From: F23-B02 sp963629425 | GTDB taxonomy: Bacteria > Bacillota > Clostridia > Oscillospirales > Oscillospiraceae | DNA length: 14,075 bases | Assembly: GCA_963629425.1 (NCBI GenBank) | Contig: CAVGIU010000035.1 | Span: 1 to 14,075 of the forward strand | Direction of reading: 5' to 3' | Part shown: in pieces, positions 8,044 through 14,060 of the stretch | Layout: each line of letters opens with the position of its first letter | Numbering within the stretch: position 1 is the first letter of the stretch | Translations under genes and position numbers: made by a program | Notes under the pieces: generated by a model | The model's input: only the letters and a program-made list of their open reading frames with translations | What the model was told of the DNA's origin: nothing | The model's database searches: none

Positions 8044-8666
8044 GCGAATATTTCGTGCCCGCCGGAAGCGGCGAGGCGGAATTTGTTGAAAAGCGGTCGA
8101 GCTTTCTCGGCCATGTGCGCTTTGTCGAAACAGAGGACGCGGCGCGCGAGTTCATAAACGAGATGAAGAAAAAGCATTACGACGCGCGGCATAATTGCTG
8201 GTGCTACATCATCCGCGGCGGCGCCGTGCGCTATTCCGACGACGGCGAGCCGCAGGGCACGGCGGGGCTGCCGATGCTCGAAGTATTTAAACGCGAGGAA
8301 GTTGAAAATGTCGTGTGCGTCGTAACGCGCTACTTCGGCGGAGTGCTGCTCGGAACGGGCGGACTTCTGCGCGCGTACACAAAAAGCGCTAAGGACGCGC
8401 TGGACGCGGCGGGCATCGCCGCCGTGCGCCGCTGGGTGAAGTTAGAGGCGGCCTGCCCGTATTCGCTGCTCGAACGCATGAAAACGGAGTGCTTCGCGCT
8501 CGAGGGCGCGGTGAGCGATGTCGAGTACGGCGCGGACGTGCACATGACGTTCCTGCTGCCCGAGTCAAGGAGTGAGGAATTCCAGGCTCGCGTCACCGAA
8601 CTCAGCGCCGGGCAGAGCAGCGCACAAGCCGTCGGCGATGAGCTCATGCCCGTGCGGGTGAAATAG
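8040..8666 (+). CDS. yigZ: YigZ/IMPACT family protein
   Basis: This 208-residue protein has the canonical UPF0029 (Impact N-terminal) domain: HNCWCY at 51-56, RYSDDGEPQGTAG at 64-76 and VTRYFGG followed by LGTGGLLRAY at 95-113. A C-terminal DUF1949-type ferredoxin-like domain covers about 135-200. Bacterial YigZ proteins are poorly understood; the eukaryotic relative IMPACT modulates GCN2 and translation. The start is a TTG at 8040-8042 that overlaps the hflX stop (TTGA). It is supported by AAGGAGGA at 8023-8030 with 9-nt spacing, and by the expected N terminus MSEYFVPAGSGEAEFVEKRSSF. No ATG with comparable support is nearby. The coupling with hflX suggests related translation-linked roles, which is inference. 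Confidence 0.95.
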   Translation: MSEYFVPAGSGEAEFVEKRSSFLGHVRFVETEDAAREFINEMKKKHYDARHNCWCYIIRGGAVRYSDDGEPQGTAGLPMLEVFKREEVENVVCVVTRYFGGVLLGTGGLLRAYTKSAKDALDAAGIAAVRRWVKLEAACPYSLLERMKTECFALEGAVSDVEYGADVHMTFLLPESRSEEFQARVTELSAGQSSAQAVGDELMPVRVK

Positions 8667-8677
8667 AAGACGGGGCG

Positions 8678-8706
8678 TTGACATTTTCGGAAGAATTGAA
8701 TATATT
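8678..8706 (+). promoter_or_regulatory. Near-consensus sigma-A promoter downstream of yigZ
   Basis: TTGACA at 8678-8683, a 17-nt spacer, then TATATT at 8701-8706. The predicted start (about 8712-8714) coincides with the first base of a 10-bp stem. The next protein start (dgt, 9196) is about 480 nt away, so the promoter may serve a small RNA, dgt, or both. Confidence 0.7.
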
Positions 8707-8712
8707 GTTATC

Positions 8713-8790
8713 AAAGATACCGCTTCTTAGGGTGAAACTCTTCGAGAGCCGCCCCACAGCCACCGGCTGGGCGGTATCTTGTGTTTTCTT
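8713..8790 (+). ncRNA. Candidate small structured RNA or attenuator leader
   Basis: AAGATACCGC (8714-8723) pairs perfectly over 10 bp with GCGGTATCTT (8771-8780). This encloses two hairpins: CTCT-TCG-AGAG (8738-8748) and CAGCC-ACC-GGCTG (8757-8769). A U-rich tract (TGTGTTTTCTT, about 8780-8790) follows. An alternative fold extends the second hairpin by pairing CCGCC (8749-8753) with GGCGG (8770-8774), making a terminator-like stem that excludes the outer stem. I recognise no known RNA family. The pairings are read directly; expression and function are inference. The short open frame through this stretch looks incidental. Confidence 0.35.
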
Positions 8791-8857
8791 CCAATGCCTC
8801 GATACCGGGCTGACGCAAAAAATGTATCGGTACGGCCTTAATGCGCCACTGAAAAAA
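8786..8857 (+). repeat. Dispersed intergenic repeat A, copy 1
   Basis: One of four copies of a unit of about 60-75 bp in this window. The core is CGATACCGGGCTGACGCAAA, then GTATCGGTA, ending GCGCC(T/A)CTGAAAAA. CGATAC and GTATCG within it can form a 6-bp stem. It has no coding potential of note. Confidence 0.75.
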
Positions 8858-8890
8858 CGACCCCACGCAAGGGAGCCAATGAATAAAATG

Positions 8891-8906
8891 TTTGCCAAAC
8901 GGCAAA
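8891..8906 (+). repeat. Short perfect hairpin TTTGCC/GGCAAA
   Basis: TTTGCC-AAAC-GGCAAA, a 6-bp perfect stem with a 4-nt loop. The same arms with a different loop (CGT) recur at 13450-13464, so it is a repeat-associated palindrome rather than an obvious terminator (no T-run follows). Confidence 0.6.
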
Positions 8907-8917
8907 CAAATTGAAAA

Positions 8918-8970
8918 ACACCTCATCCGTCGCGCAAGCGCGACACCTTCCCCTCGAAGGGGAAGGCAAG
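8918..8970 (+). repeat. Double-hairpin repeat B, copy 1
   Basis: It begins ACACCTCATCC. The first hairpin is GTCGCGC-AA-GCGCGAC (8929-8944) and the second CCTTCCCCT-CGA-AGGGGAAGG (8946-8966). The second copy at 13528-13581 matches outside the first stem, whose arms differ but remain fully paired. Confidence 0.85.
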
Positions 8971-9028
8971 GGGGCAATACCGTAATGCGACACAAAATTT
9001 ATACCGCATCTGATGGGGGGCGAAACGC

Positions 9029-9106
9029 CACGGTTTCTTCCGCACTTTCGATACCGGGCTGACGCAATATGCGTATCGGTAGGTGTGTCAAAGCGCCTCT
9101 AAAAAA
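9029..9106 (+). repeat. Dispersed intergenic repeat A, copy 2
   Basis: CACGGTTTC, then TTTCGATACCGGGCTGACGC, then GTATCGGTA, then GTCAAAGCGCCTCT followed by an A-run. It matches copy 1 over the first half and copy 3 (10341-10395) over the second half. It ends 90 bases before the dgt ATG. Confidence 0.75.
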
Positions 9107-9195
9107 TTTTGAGAAAAAATAAAGGGAAATATGAATTTGCGTCGTATAAAGGTAATGAAGAGAAATTCTCGGCATTTTTGATAGGAGGTAACGGT

Positions 9196-10200
9196 ATGGT
9201 GTGTCCGAGAGAAAAACGCGAAATGCTCGAGCGGACGCTCGTCGGCGAGTACGGTGTCAGAGCCGAGAACTCGAGAGGCAGAGCGGAGCCGGAGCCCGAG
9301 TGTGAGATCCGCACCTGCTTCCAGCGCGATGTTGACAGGATAACTCACTCCAAGGCCTTCCGAAGATTAAAGCACAAAACGCAGGTCTACCTCCTGCCGG
9401 AGGGCGATCATTACAGAACGCGCCTTACGCACACCCTGGAGGTCTCGCGCCTTGCGCGCACGATAGCGAGGGCGCTCGACTTAAACGAGGACCTCACCGA
9501 GGCTATGGCGCTCGGCCACGACCTCGGACACACGCCGTTCGGCCATGCGGGAGAGCGCGCGCTCAACAGAATATATGAGGGTGGCTTTAAGCACTATGAG
9601 CAATCGCTACGCGTTGTCGATATTCTCGAGCGCGACGGCAGAGGGCTGAATTTGTGCTATGAAACGCGCATGGGCATCCTGCACCATACGCACGGCGCGC
9701 CGGACGATACGACCGAGGCAACCGTTGTGCGGCTGTCCGACCGTATCGCGTACATAAACCACGACCTTGACGATACGATCCGCGCCGGCATCCTGCGTGC
9801 CGAGGAAGTGCCGGAGATGATCCGCACACGCTGCGGCGAGCGCAACAGCGAGAGGATAAACTCAATTGTGCTCGACCTTATCGAAAACAGCGGCGGCGGG
9901 GTAATTAAAATGAGCGACTACATGCAGGAGGCGGTGGATTTCTTCCACGCGTTTATGTATTCGGATGTGTACACAAATCCCATCGCCAAGAGCGAGGAGA
10001 GCAAGGTCGACGGCATCATCGGCGGGCTTTTTGATTACTACACCGAGCATCCCGATAAAATGCCGGATGAGATGCGGCTTATAGCGGACAGGGAGGGTGT
10101 GTCCCGCGCCGTGTGCGATTATATATCCGGCATGACCGACGGTTATGCAATGGAAAAGTACAGCGAAATTTTCATCCCCATGTCGTGGACGGTGAAATAA
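9196..10200 (+). CDS. dgt: Deoxyguanosinetriphosphate triphosphohydrolase-like protein (HD domain)
   Basis: This 334-residue protein starts at ATG 9196, chosen because AGGAGG lies at 9183-9188. The frame stays open upstream to about 9109, but that stretch is non-conserved-looking repeat flank. HD-domain metal ligands are visible: H79 (LTHTLEVSRLA), H108-D109 (GHDLGHTPFGHAGE) and D182 (LSDRIAYINHDLDD). Dgt enzymes cleave dNTPs to deoxynucleoside and tripolyphosphate. This is the shorter form, common in Gram-positives and usually annotated dgt-like, so dGTP specificity is not assured. It precedes dnaG and rpoD, an order often seen in Clostridia, which fits control of dNTP pools near replication genes. 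The promoter is uncertain: candidates are the distant one at 8678-8706 and a weak TATAAA at 9145-9150 without a good -35. No truncation is seen. Confidence 0.93.
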   Translation: MVCPREKREMLERTLVGEYGVRAENSRGRAEPEPECEIRTCFQRDVDRITHSKAFRRLKHKTQVYLLPEGDHYRTRLTHTLEVSRLARTIARALDLNEDLTEAMALGHDLGHTPFGHAGERALNRIYEGGFKHYEQSLRVVDILERDGRGLNLCYETRMGILHHTHGAPDDTTEATVVRLSDRIAYINHDLDDTIRAGILRAEEVPEMIRTRCGERNSERINSIVLDLIENSGGGVIKMSDYMQEAVDFFHAFMYSDVYTNPIAKSEESKVDGIIGGLFDYYTEHPDKMPDEMRLIADREGVSRAVCDYISGMTDGYAMEKYSEIFIPMSWTVK

Positions 10201-10340
10201 AATTAATAATGAATAATTAATAGTGAATAATTGAGGTATTCGCTCAAAGAGCGAATGAAATTTAATTTGTGCGCCAACGGCGCACACCGCAATTTTTCAT
10301 TATTCATTATTATTTATTCATTTGCAGGCATAGCCTGCGC
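10201..10340 (+). repeat. MITE-like palindromic element between dgt and dnaG
   Basis: AT-rich flanks contain a perfect 13-bp inverted repeat, AATAATGAATAAT (10205-10217) and ATTATTCATTATT (10299-10311). Between them lie two perfect hairpins: ATTCGCTC-AAA-GAGCGAAT (10238-10256) and TGTGCGCC-AAC-GGCGCACA (10268-10286). A third, GCAGGC-ATA-GCCTGC (10324-10338), adjoins. The second hairpin is followed by CCGCAATTTTT and could act as a weak terminator after dgt. No open reading frame of interest is present. Confidence 0.7.
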
Positions 10341-10395
10341 TGCCGGGCAACCGCAATAAACGTATTCGCAGGTGCGTCAAAGCGCCTCTGAAAAA
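10341..10395 (+). repeat. Dispersed intergenic repeat A, copy 3 (diverged)
   Basis: CCGGGCAACCGCAATAAACG, then GTATTCGCAGGTGCGTC, then AAAGCGCCTCTGAAAAA. The 3' half is nearly identical to copy 2. Its last bases abut the dnaG Shine-Dalgarno (AAGGAGG, 10394-10400). Confidence 0.6.
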
Positions 10396-10408
10396 GGAGG
10401 GATGGGAG

Positions 10409-12151
10409 ATGGCCATTCCGGAGAGCTTCCTGCAGGAGCTCGTGGAGAAAAACGATATAGTGGACGTCGTGAGCGAGTATGTGCGCCTTACAAAGCGCTC
10501 GGGCTCGAACAGGTTCGGCCTGTGCCCGTTCCACAGCGAGAAAACGCCGTCTTTTTCCGTGTCGCCGGACAAGCAGATATACCACTGCTTCGGCTGCGGC
10601 AAGGGCGGAGGCGTCATAAACTTCATAATGGAGGTCGAAAACCTCAGCTTCCCCGAGGCGGTGGAGTTTCTGGCAAAGCGTGTGGGCATGACGATGCCCG
10701 AGCAGGAGGATAACCGCGAGGCGAAAAAGCGCCGCAGACTTCTGGACCTAAACCGTGACGCAGCGAAGTTTTTCTACTCGTGCCTCAGTAAGCCAGAGGG
10801 CCGGCCCGCGCTTGACTACATGCAGAGACGGCAGATAACGCCGCACACGGCAAAGCGCTTCGGCCTCGGCTACGCGCCGGACACATGGGACAGTTTGATA
10901 AACGCGATGCGCGCGCTGGGGTATTCCGAGTATGAGATGTTCGATGCCGGGCTGGTGCGCAAGGGCAAAAACGGCGGGCATTACGATACATTCCGCAACC
11001 GGCTCATGTTCCCGGTCATCGACGTAAGAGGCGACGTTATCGGCTTTTCCGGCAGAATACTCGGCGACGGTGAGCCAAAATACATGAACAGCCCGGAAAC
11101 GATGGTGTTCAACAAGAGCCGCAATCTTTTCGCGCTTAATCTGGCTAAAAAGTCGAAGAGCGGACATATAATACTTGCTGAGGGCAATGTCGACGTCGTG
11201 ATGATGCATCAGGCGGGCTTTGACGGCGCGGTCGCGTCGCTGGGCACGTCGCTTACGCCGGAGCAGGCAAGGCTCATATCGCACTATACAAGCGAGGTCA
11301 TCATTGCCTACGATAACGACGGAGCGGGGAAAAAAGCCTCGCAGCGCGCGATAGGGCTTTTGGAAAAGCTCGATCTCAAGGTCAAGGTGCTGTCGATGAG
11401 CGGCGCGAAGGACCCGGACGAGTATATAAAGACAAAGGGTGCGGACGCGTTCCGCAATCTTATAGATAAGTCGGAAAACCATATCGACTATCAGCTACAG
11501 CGCGTCACGGACAAGTATGACCTCACGGTCGACGAGCAGAAGGTTGCGTTTTTGAAGGAAGCGTCGGACATGGTCGCGCACCTGCCGGGCGGCGTCGAGC
11601 GTCAGGTCTACGCGATGCGCGTTGCGTCCATGGCGGGGGTCGGCAGCGACGTTGTGTCGCAGGAGATCGAGCGAAGGCGAAAGCGCCTTGTGCGCACGGC
11701 TCAGCGCGCCGATGCGAAGAATACGGCGCATCCCGAGCGGCAGCTTCAGCCGAAGGAAAAGGAGCTGCGCTATGATGATCCGGAGTCCGCCGCGGCGGAG
11801 GAGGGCATCATAAGGATACTCTATCTCGATCAGGGGCTGTGCCGGGGCAAGGAACTCCCGCCGCCGGAGATGTTCTCATCACCGGTGCTGGCGCGGATAT
11901 ATTCCGTGCTGAAAGCAAAATTTGAAAACGGAGAGATAATCAGCATGGCCTCGATGAGCGCCGCGCTGCTTCCGCAGGAGGCCGCACTTCTGGCCTCGGT
12001 GCTGCAGAAGCCCGAGGCGCTGCGCAACGGCGACAAGGCTCTTGCCGATTACATAGAAAGGCTCAGAAACCGCCATGAGCTCAAGCAGTCGAGCGGCGAT
12101 CTCAGACAGCTTGCAAACAGACTTAAAGAAACTAAAGGATATGAGGGGTAA
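10409..12151 (+). CDS. dnaG: DNA primase DnaG
   Basis: This 580-residue protein synthesises RNA primers at the replication fork. The N-terminal CHC2 zinc finger has ligands C39, H42, C60 and C63 (LCPFH and YHCFGC). The catalytic core includes the conserved SGRIL segment, and the Toprim domain has E258 (EGNVDVV), D302/D304 (YDNDGAG) and D335/D337 (KDPDEY). A linker is rich in Arg, Lys and Glu near 430-460, and a helical C-terminal domain (about 465-580) should bind the DnaB helicase. The start at ATG 10409 has AAGGAGG eight bases upstream; an ATG at 10402 is out of frame. Length is normal. Only 4 nt separate the stop from the rpoD ATG, so the two are co-transcribed, the classic macromolecular-synthesis pairing of dnaG and rpoD. 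A dispersed repeat copy lies directly before its ribosome binding site. Confidence 0.98.
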   Translation: MAIPESFLQELVEKNDIVDVVSEYVRLTKRSGSNRFGLCPFHSEKTPSFSVSPDKQIYHCFGCGKGGGVINFIMEVENLSFPEAVEFLAKRVGMTMPEQEDNREAKKRRRLLDLNRDAAKFFYSCLSKPEGRPALDYMQRRQITPHTAKRFGLGYAPDTWDSLINAMRALGYSEYEMFDAGLVRKGKNGGHYDTFRNRLMFPVIDVRGDVIGFSGRILGDGEPKYMNSPETMVFNKSRNLFALNLAKKSKSGHIILAEGNVDVVMMHQAGFDGAVASLGTSLTPEQARLISHYTSEVIIAYDNDGAGKKASQRAIGLLEKLDLKVKVLSMSGAKDPDEYIKTKGADAFRNLIDKSENHIDYQLQRVTDKYDLTVDEQKVAFLKEASDMVAHLPGGVERQVYAMRVASMAGVGSDVVSQEIERRRKRLVRTAQRADAKNTAHPERQLQPKEKELRYDDPESAAAEEGIIRILYLDQGLCRGKELPPPEMFSSPVLARIYSVLKAKFENGEIISMASMSAALLPQEAALLASVLQKPEALRNGDKALADYIERLRNRHELKQSSGDLRQLANRLKETKGYEG

Positions 12152-12155
12152 AACT

Positions 12156-13418
12156 ATGGACAAAAAAACCGAAACCATGACCGAGCAGGAACTCGAGCGC
12201 GCAGCGGACGAACTGCTGGCTGCAAACGAGACAAAGGACGTGCCGAAGAAAAAAAGCACTCGCCGCGCGAAGACCGAGGAGAAGCCCGCTGAGGAGCAGA
12301 CCGAGGCAAAGAGCACCGAGGATATCCTCAATGAACTCATGGAAAAGGCCAAAAAGAGCGGCAAGATCACTACCAAGGAGATCGCGGCGCTCGAGGAAAA
12401 GGGCGTCGACGCCGAGTCCATTACAAAGTTTTACGATGCGCTCGAGTCCAATAAGATCGAAATAGACATCAGCGACGATGACGCGGTGCCCATCCTTGAC
12501 GATATCGACATGCCCGAGATCGAGGAGCTCAACGAGATCGAAGAGGTCACCGAGGAGGAGATGGCTGAGGTCAAGGTCGACGACAGCTACAGCACCGACG
12601 ATCCCGTGCGCATGTTCCTCAAGGAGATAGGCAAGGTGCCTCTGCTGACTGCCGAAGAGGAGGTCGAGCTCGCAATAAGAATGAGCCGGGGCGACGAGGA
12701 GGCAAAGCGCCGCATGACCGAGGCAAACCTGCGTCTGGTCGTTTCGATAGCAAAGCGCTATGTCGGCCGCGGTATGCTGTTTCTCGACCTTATCCAGGAG
12801 GGCAACCTCGGCCTCATCAAGGCCGTTGAAAAGTTCGACTACACCAAGGGCTATAAGTTTTCTACCTACGCGACGTGGTGGATCCGCCAGGCGATCACCC
12901 GAGCCATCGCCGATCAGGCAAGAACGATCCGCATCCCCGTTCACATGGTCGAGACCATTAACAAGGTCATCCGCGTTTCGCGCCAGCTTCTGCAGGAGCT
13001 CGGTCACGACCCCAGCGCAGAGGAAATCGCAGCAGAGATGGGCATGCCCGTCGACAAGGTGCGTGAGATCCTCAAGATCGCTCAGGAGCCCGTGTCGCTT
13101 GAAACGCCTATCGGCGAGGAGGAGGACTCTCACCTCGGAGACTTCATCCCCGATGAGGATGCGTCCGAGCCGAGCGAGGCCGCAAGCTTCTCGCTTTTGA
13201 AGGAGCAGCTCATGGAGGTGCTCGATACGCTCACCCCGCGCGAGAAAAAGGTGCTCGAGCTGCGCTTCGGCATCGTCGACGGCCGCACCCGTACCCTCGA
13301 GGAGGTCGGCAAGGAATTCAACGTCACCCGTGAGCGTATCCGCCAGATCGAGGCCAAGGCTCTGCGCAAGCTCCGCCACCCCAGCAGAAGCAAGAAACTC
13401 AGAGATTTTTTGAATTGA
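12156..13418 (+). CDS. rpoD: RNA polymerase primary sigma factor RpoD/SigA
   Basis: This is a 420-residue housekeeping sigma-70. The N-terminal third is acidic and Lys-rich (region 1.1-like, with DISDDDAVPILDDIDMPEIE). Region 1.2 starts near residue 148 (DDPVRMFLKEIGKVPLL). Region 2 starts at 191: NLRLVVSIAKRY, then GLIKAVEKFDYTKGYKFSTY and ATWWIRQAITRAI (-10 recognition). Region 3 follows around 262-340. Region 4 starts near 359 (LTPREKKVLELRFG), with the -35 helix-turn-helix TLEEVGKEFNVTRERIRQIE. ATG 12156 is chosen because GAGGGG lies just upstream (about 12143-12148). An in-frame ATG at 12141 inside dnaG would add five residues (MRGKT) without a good ribosome binding site. The consensus-like promoters in this window are the type this factor would read. 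It ends at a strong terminator. Confidence 0.98.
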   Translation: MDKKTETMTEQELERAADELLAANETKDVPKKKSTRRAKTEEKPAEEQTEAKSTEDILNELMEKAKKSGKITTKEIAALEEKGVDAESITKFYDALESNKIEIDISDDDAVPILDDIDMPEIEELNEIEEVTEEEMAEVKVDDSYSTDDPVRMFLKEIGKVPLLTAEEEVELAIRMSRGDEEAKRRMTEANLRLVVSIAKRYVGRGMLFLDLIQEGNLGLIKAVEKFDYTKGYKFSTYATWWIRQAITRAIADQARTIRIPVHMVETINKVIRVSRQLLQELGHDPSAEEIAAEMGMPVDKVREILKIAQEPVSLETPIGEEEDSHLGDFIPDEDASEPSEAASFSLLKEQLMEVLDTLTPREKKVLELRFGIVDGRTRTLEEVGKEFNVTRERIRQIEAKALRKLRHPSRSKKLRDFLN

Positions 13419-13464
13419 ATAGTCAGCCGATAGCTGATAGCTATATGTGTTTGCCCGTGGCAAA
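13419..13464 (+). repeat. GATAGCTGATAGC repeat with TTTGCC/GGCAAA hairpin
   Basis: Directly after the rpoD stop there is AGCCGATAGCTGATAGCTA, then TTTGCC-CGT-GGCAAA (13450-13464). The GATAGCTGATAGC word recurs at 13710-13722, and a related inverted form (TATCAGATGTCAGCTATCC) lies at 13934-13952. Confidence 0.55.
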
Positions 13465-13489
13465 CGGATTTGAATAAAGAGATTTGAAT

Positions 13490-13526
13490 AAAGAGAGCGC
13501 AGACCTTTGTCTGCGCTCTCTTTAAT
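13490..13526 (+). terminator. Intrinsic terminator of the dnaG-rpoD unit
   Basis: A perfect 15-bp stem: AAAGAGAGCGCAGAC (13490-13504) with GTCTGCGCTCTCTTT (13509-13523), loop CTTT, then AATT. With A-rich sequence before and T-rich sequence after, it could work in both directions. Confidence 0.92.
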
Positions 13527-13527
13527 T

Positions 13528-13581
13528 ACACCTCATCCGTCGGCCTATGGCCGACACCTTCCCCTCAAAGGGGAAGGCAAG
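13528..13581 (+). repeat. Double-hairpin repeat B, copy 2
   Basis: ACACCTCATCC, then GTCGGCC-TAT-GGCCGAC (13539-13555), then CCTTCCCCT-CAA-AGGGGAAGG. Compared with copy 1 (8918-8970), the first stem has changed on both arms together, keeping all seven pairs. Bases 13582-13633 show nothing I can identify. Confidence 0.85.
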
Positions 13582-13633
13582 GTGCGACGTGGATTTTGCT
13601 CTAAATCAGAACGACTTAATTGCCTGCAGCGGC

Positions 13634-13684
13634 CCCTCAGTCAGCTTCGCTGACAGCTCCCCTTACGCAGGGAAACCAATGGGG
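13634..13684 (+). repeat. Hairpin repeat C, copy 1
   Basis: CCCCTCA, then GTCAGC-TTC-GCTGAC (13640-13654), then AGCTCCCCTTACGCAGGG. It corresponds, in opposite orientation, to the unit at 13834-13886. It is followed by another perfect hairpin, GCAGGC-TGC-GCCTGC (13684-13698). Confidence 0.65.
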
Positions 13685-13756
13685 CAGGCTGCGCCTGCGA
13701 GTAAATAGTAGATAGCTGATAGCCCAAGGTGTACGCACCCTCGGGAGGCGGCAGGT

Positions 13757-13833
13757 TCACGGTTTCGTCGGCAGTTTCGATTCGGACGACCGCAAAAAAT
13801 GTATCGGTACGGAGTTGGTGCGCCTCTGAAAAA
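13757..13833 (+). repeat. Dispersed intergenic repeat A, copy 4
   Basis: CACGGTTTC, then GCAGTTTCGATTCGG, then CCGCAAAAAATGTATCGGTA, then GGTGCGCCTCTGAAAAA. The 5' part matches copy 2 and the middle matches copy 1. It lies between the two inverted copies of repeat C. Confidence 0.75.
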
Positions 13834-13886
13834 GCCTCCCCTGTGTAAGGGGAGCTGGGTCGGCCTTGGCCGAGCCGATGGGGTCG
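13834..13886 (-). repeat. Hairpin repeat C, copy 2 (inverted)
   Basis: CTCCCCT-GTGTA-AGGGGAG (13836-13854) is followed by TCGGCC-TT-GGCCGA (13860-13873) and GATGGGG. Read on the minus strand it gives CCCCAT, a hairpin, then CAGCTCCCCTTACACAGGGG, parallel to copy 1. A further hairpin, GCGGC-AAA-GCCGC, follows at 13902-13914. Bases 13956-14030 are A/T-rich with nothing identifiable. Confidence 0.6.
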
Positions 13887-14031
13887 CTTTTTCAAATTCG
13901 CGCGGCAAAGCCGCAGACATCTGGCTATCCACTATCAGATGTCAGCTATCCACTCGCCACCGTATCCGTAGAAAACTAAAACTCGCAATTAAAAATATAT
14001 AAATATATGAGCGGATTTTTGAATAAAAGCC

Positions 14032-14060
14032 TTGACAAGAGTAAAAAACAGTGCTATATT
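14032..14060 (+). promoter_or_regulatory. Sigma-A promoter of a heat-shock operon beyond the edge
   Basis: TTGACA at 14032-14037, a 17-nt spacer, then TATATT at 14055-14060. The -10 box overlaps the left arm of a CIRCE operator, so HrcA bound there would block RNA polymerase. Confidence 0.88.

Noticed and set aside
8678..8914. Possible 78-residue protein starting at TTG 8678
   Set aside because: The start lies inside the -35 box of a promoter, there is no ribosome binding site, and the frame runs through repeat A. A structured RNA explains the region better.
8786..9106. CRISPR-like array from repeated units
   Set aside because: Only two full units, irregular spacing, diverged copies and other repeats in between; no cas genes nearby.
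9109..9195. N-terminal extension of dgt by 29 residues
   Set aside because: It would need a TTG start in an A-rich repeat flank without a Shine-Dalgarno, whereas ATG 9196 has AGGAGG at ideal spacing.
10268..10300. Firm terminator after dgt
   Set aside because: The hairpin is strong, but the T-run begins several bases later and the structure is part of a MITE-like repeat, so it is mentioned only as a possibility.
12132..13463. 443-codon open frame on the minus strand opposite rpoD
   Set aside because: It is a shadow of the strongly biased rpoD codons: low-complexity Leu/Asp/Val-rich translation, no recognisable domain, no ribosome binding site. rpoD itself is unambiguous.
13641..14002. Small open frames of 67-89 codons on both strands
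   Set aside because: They are translations of repeats A and C and their hairpins, without ribosome binding sites or motifs.
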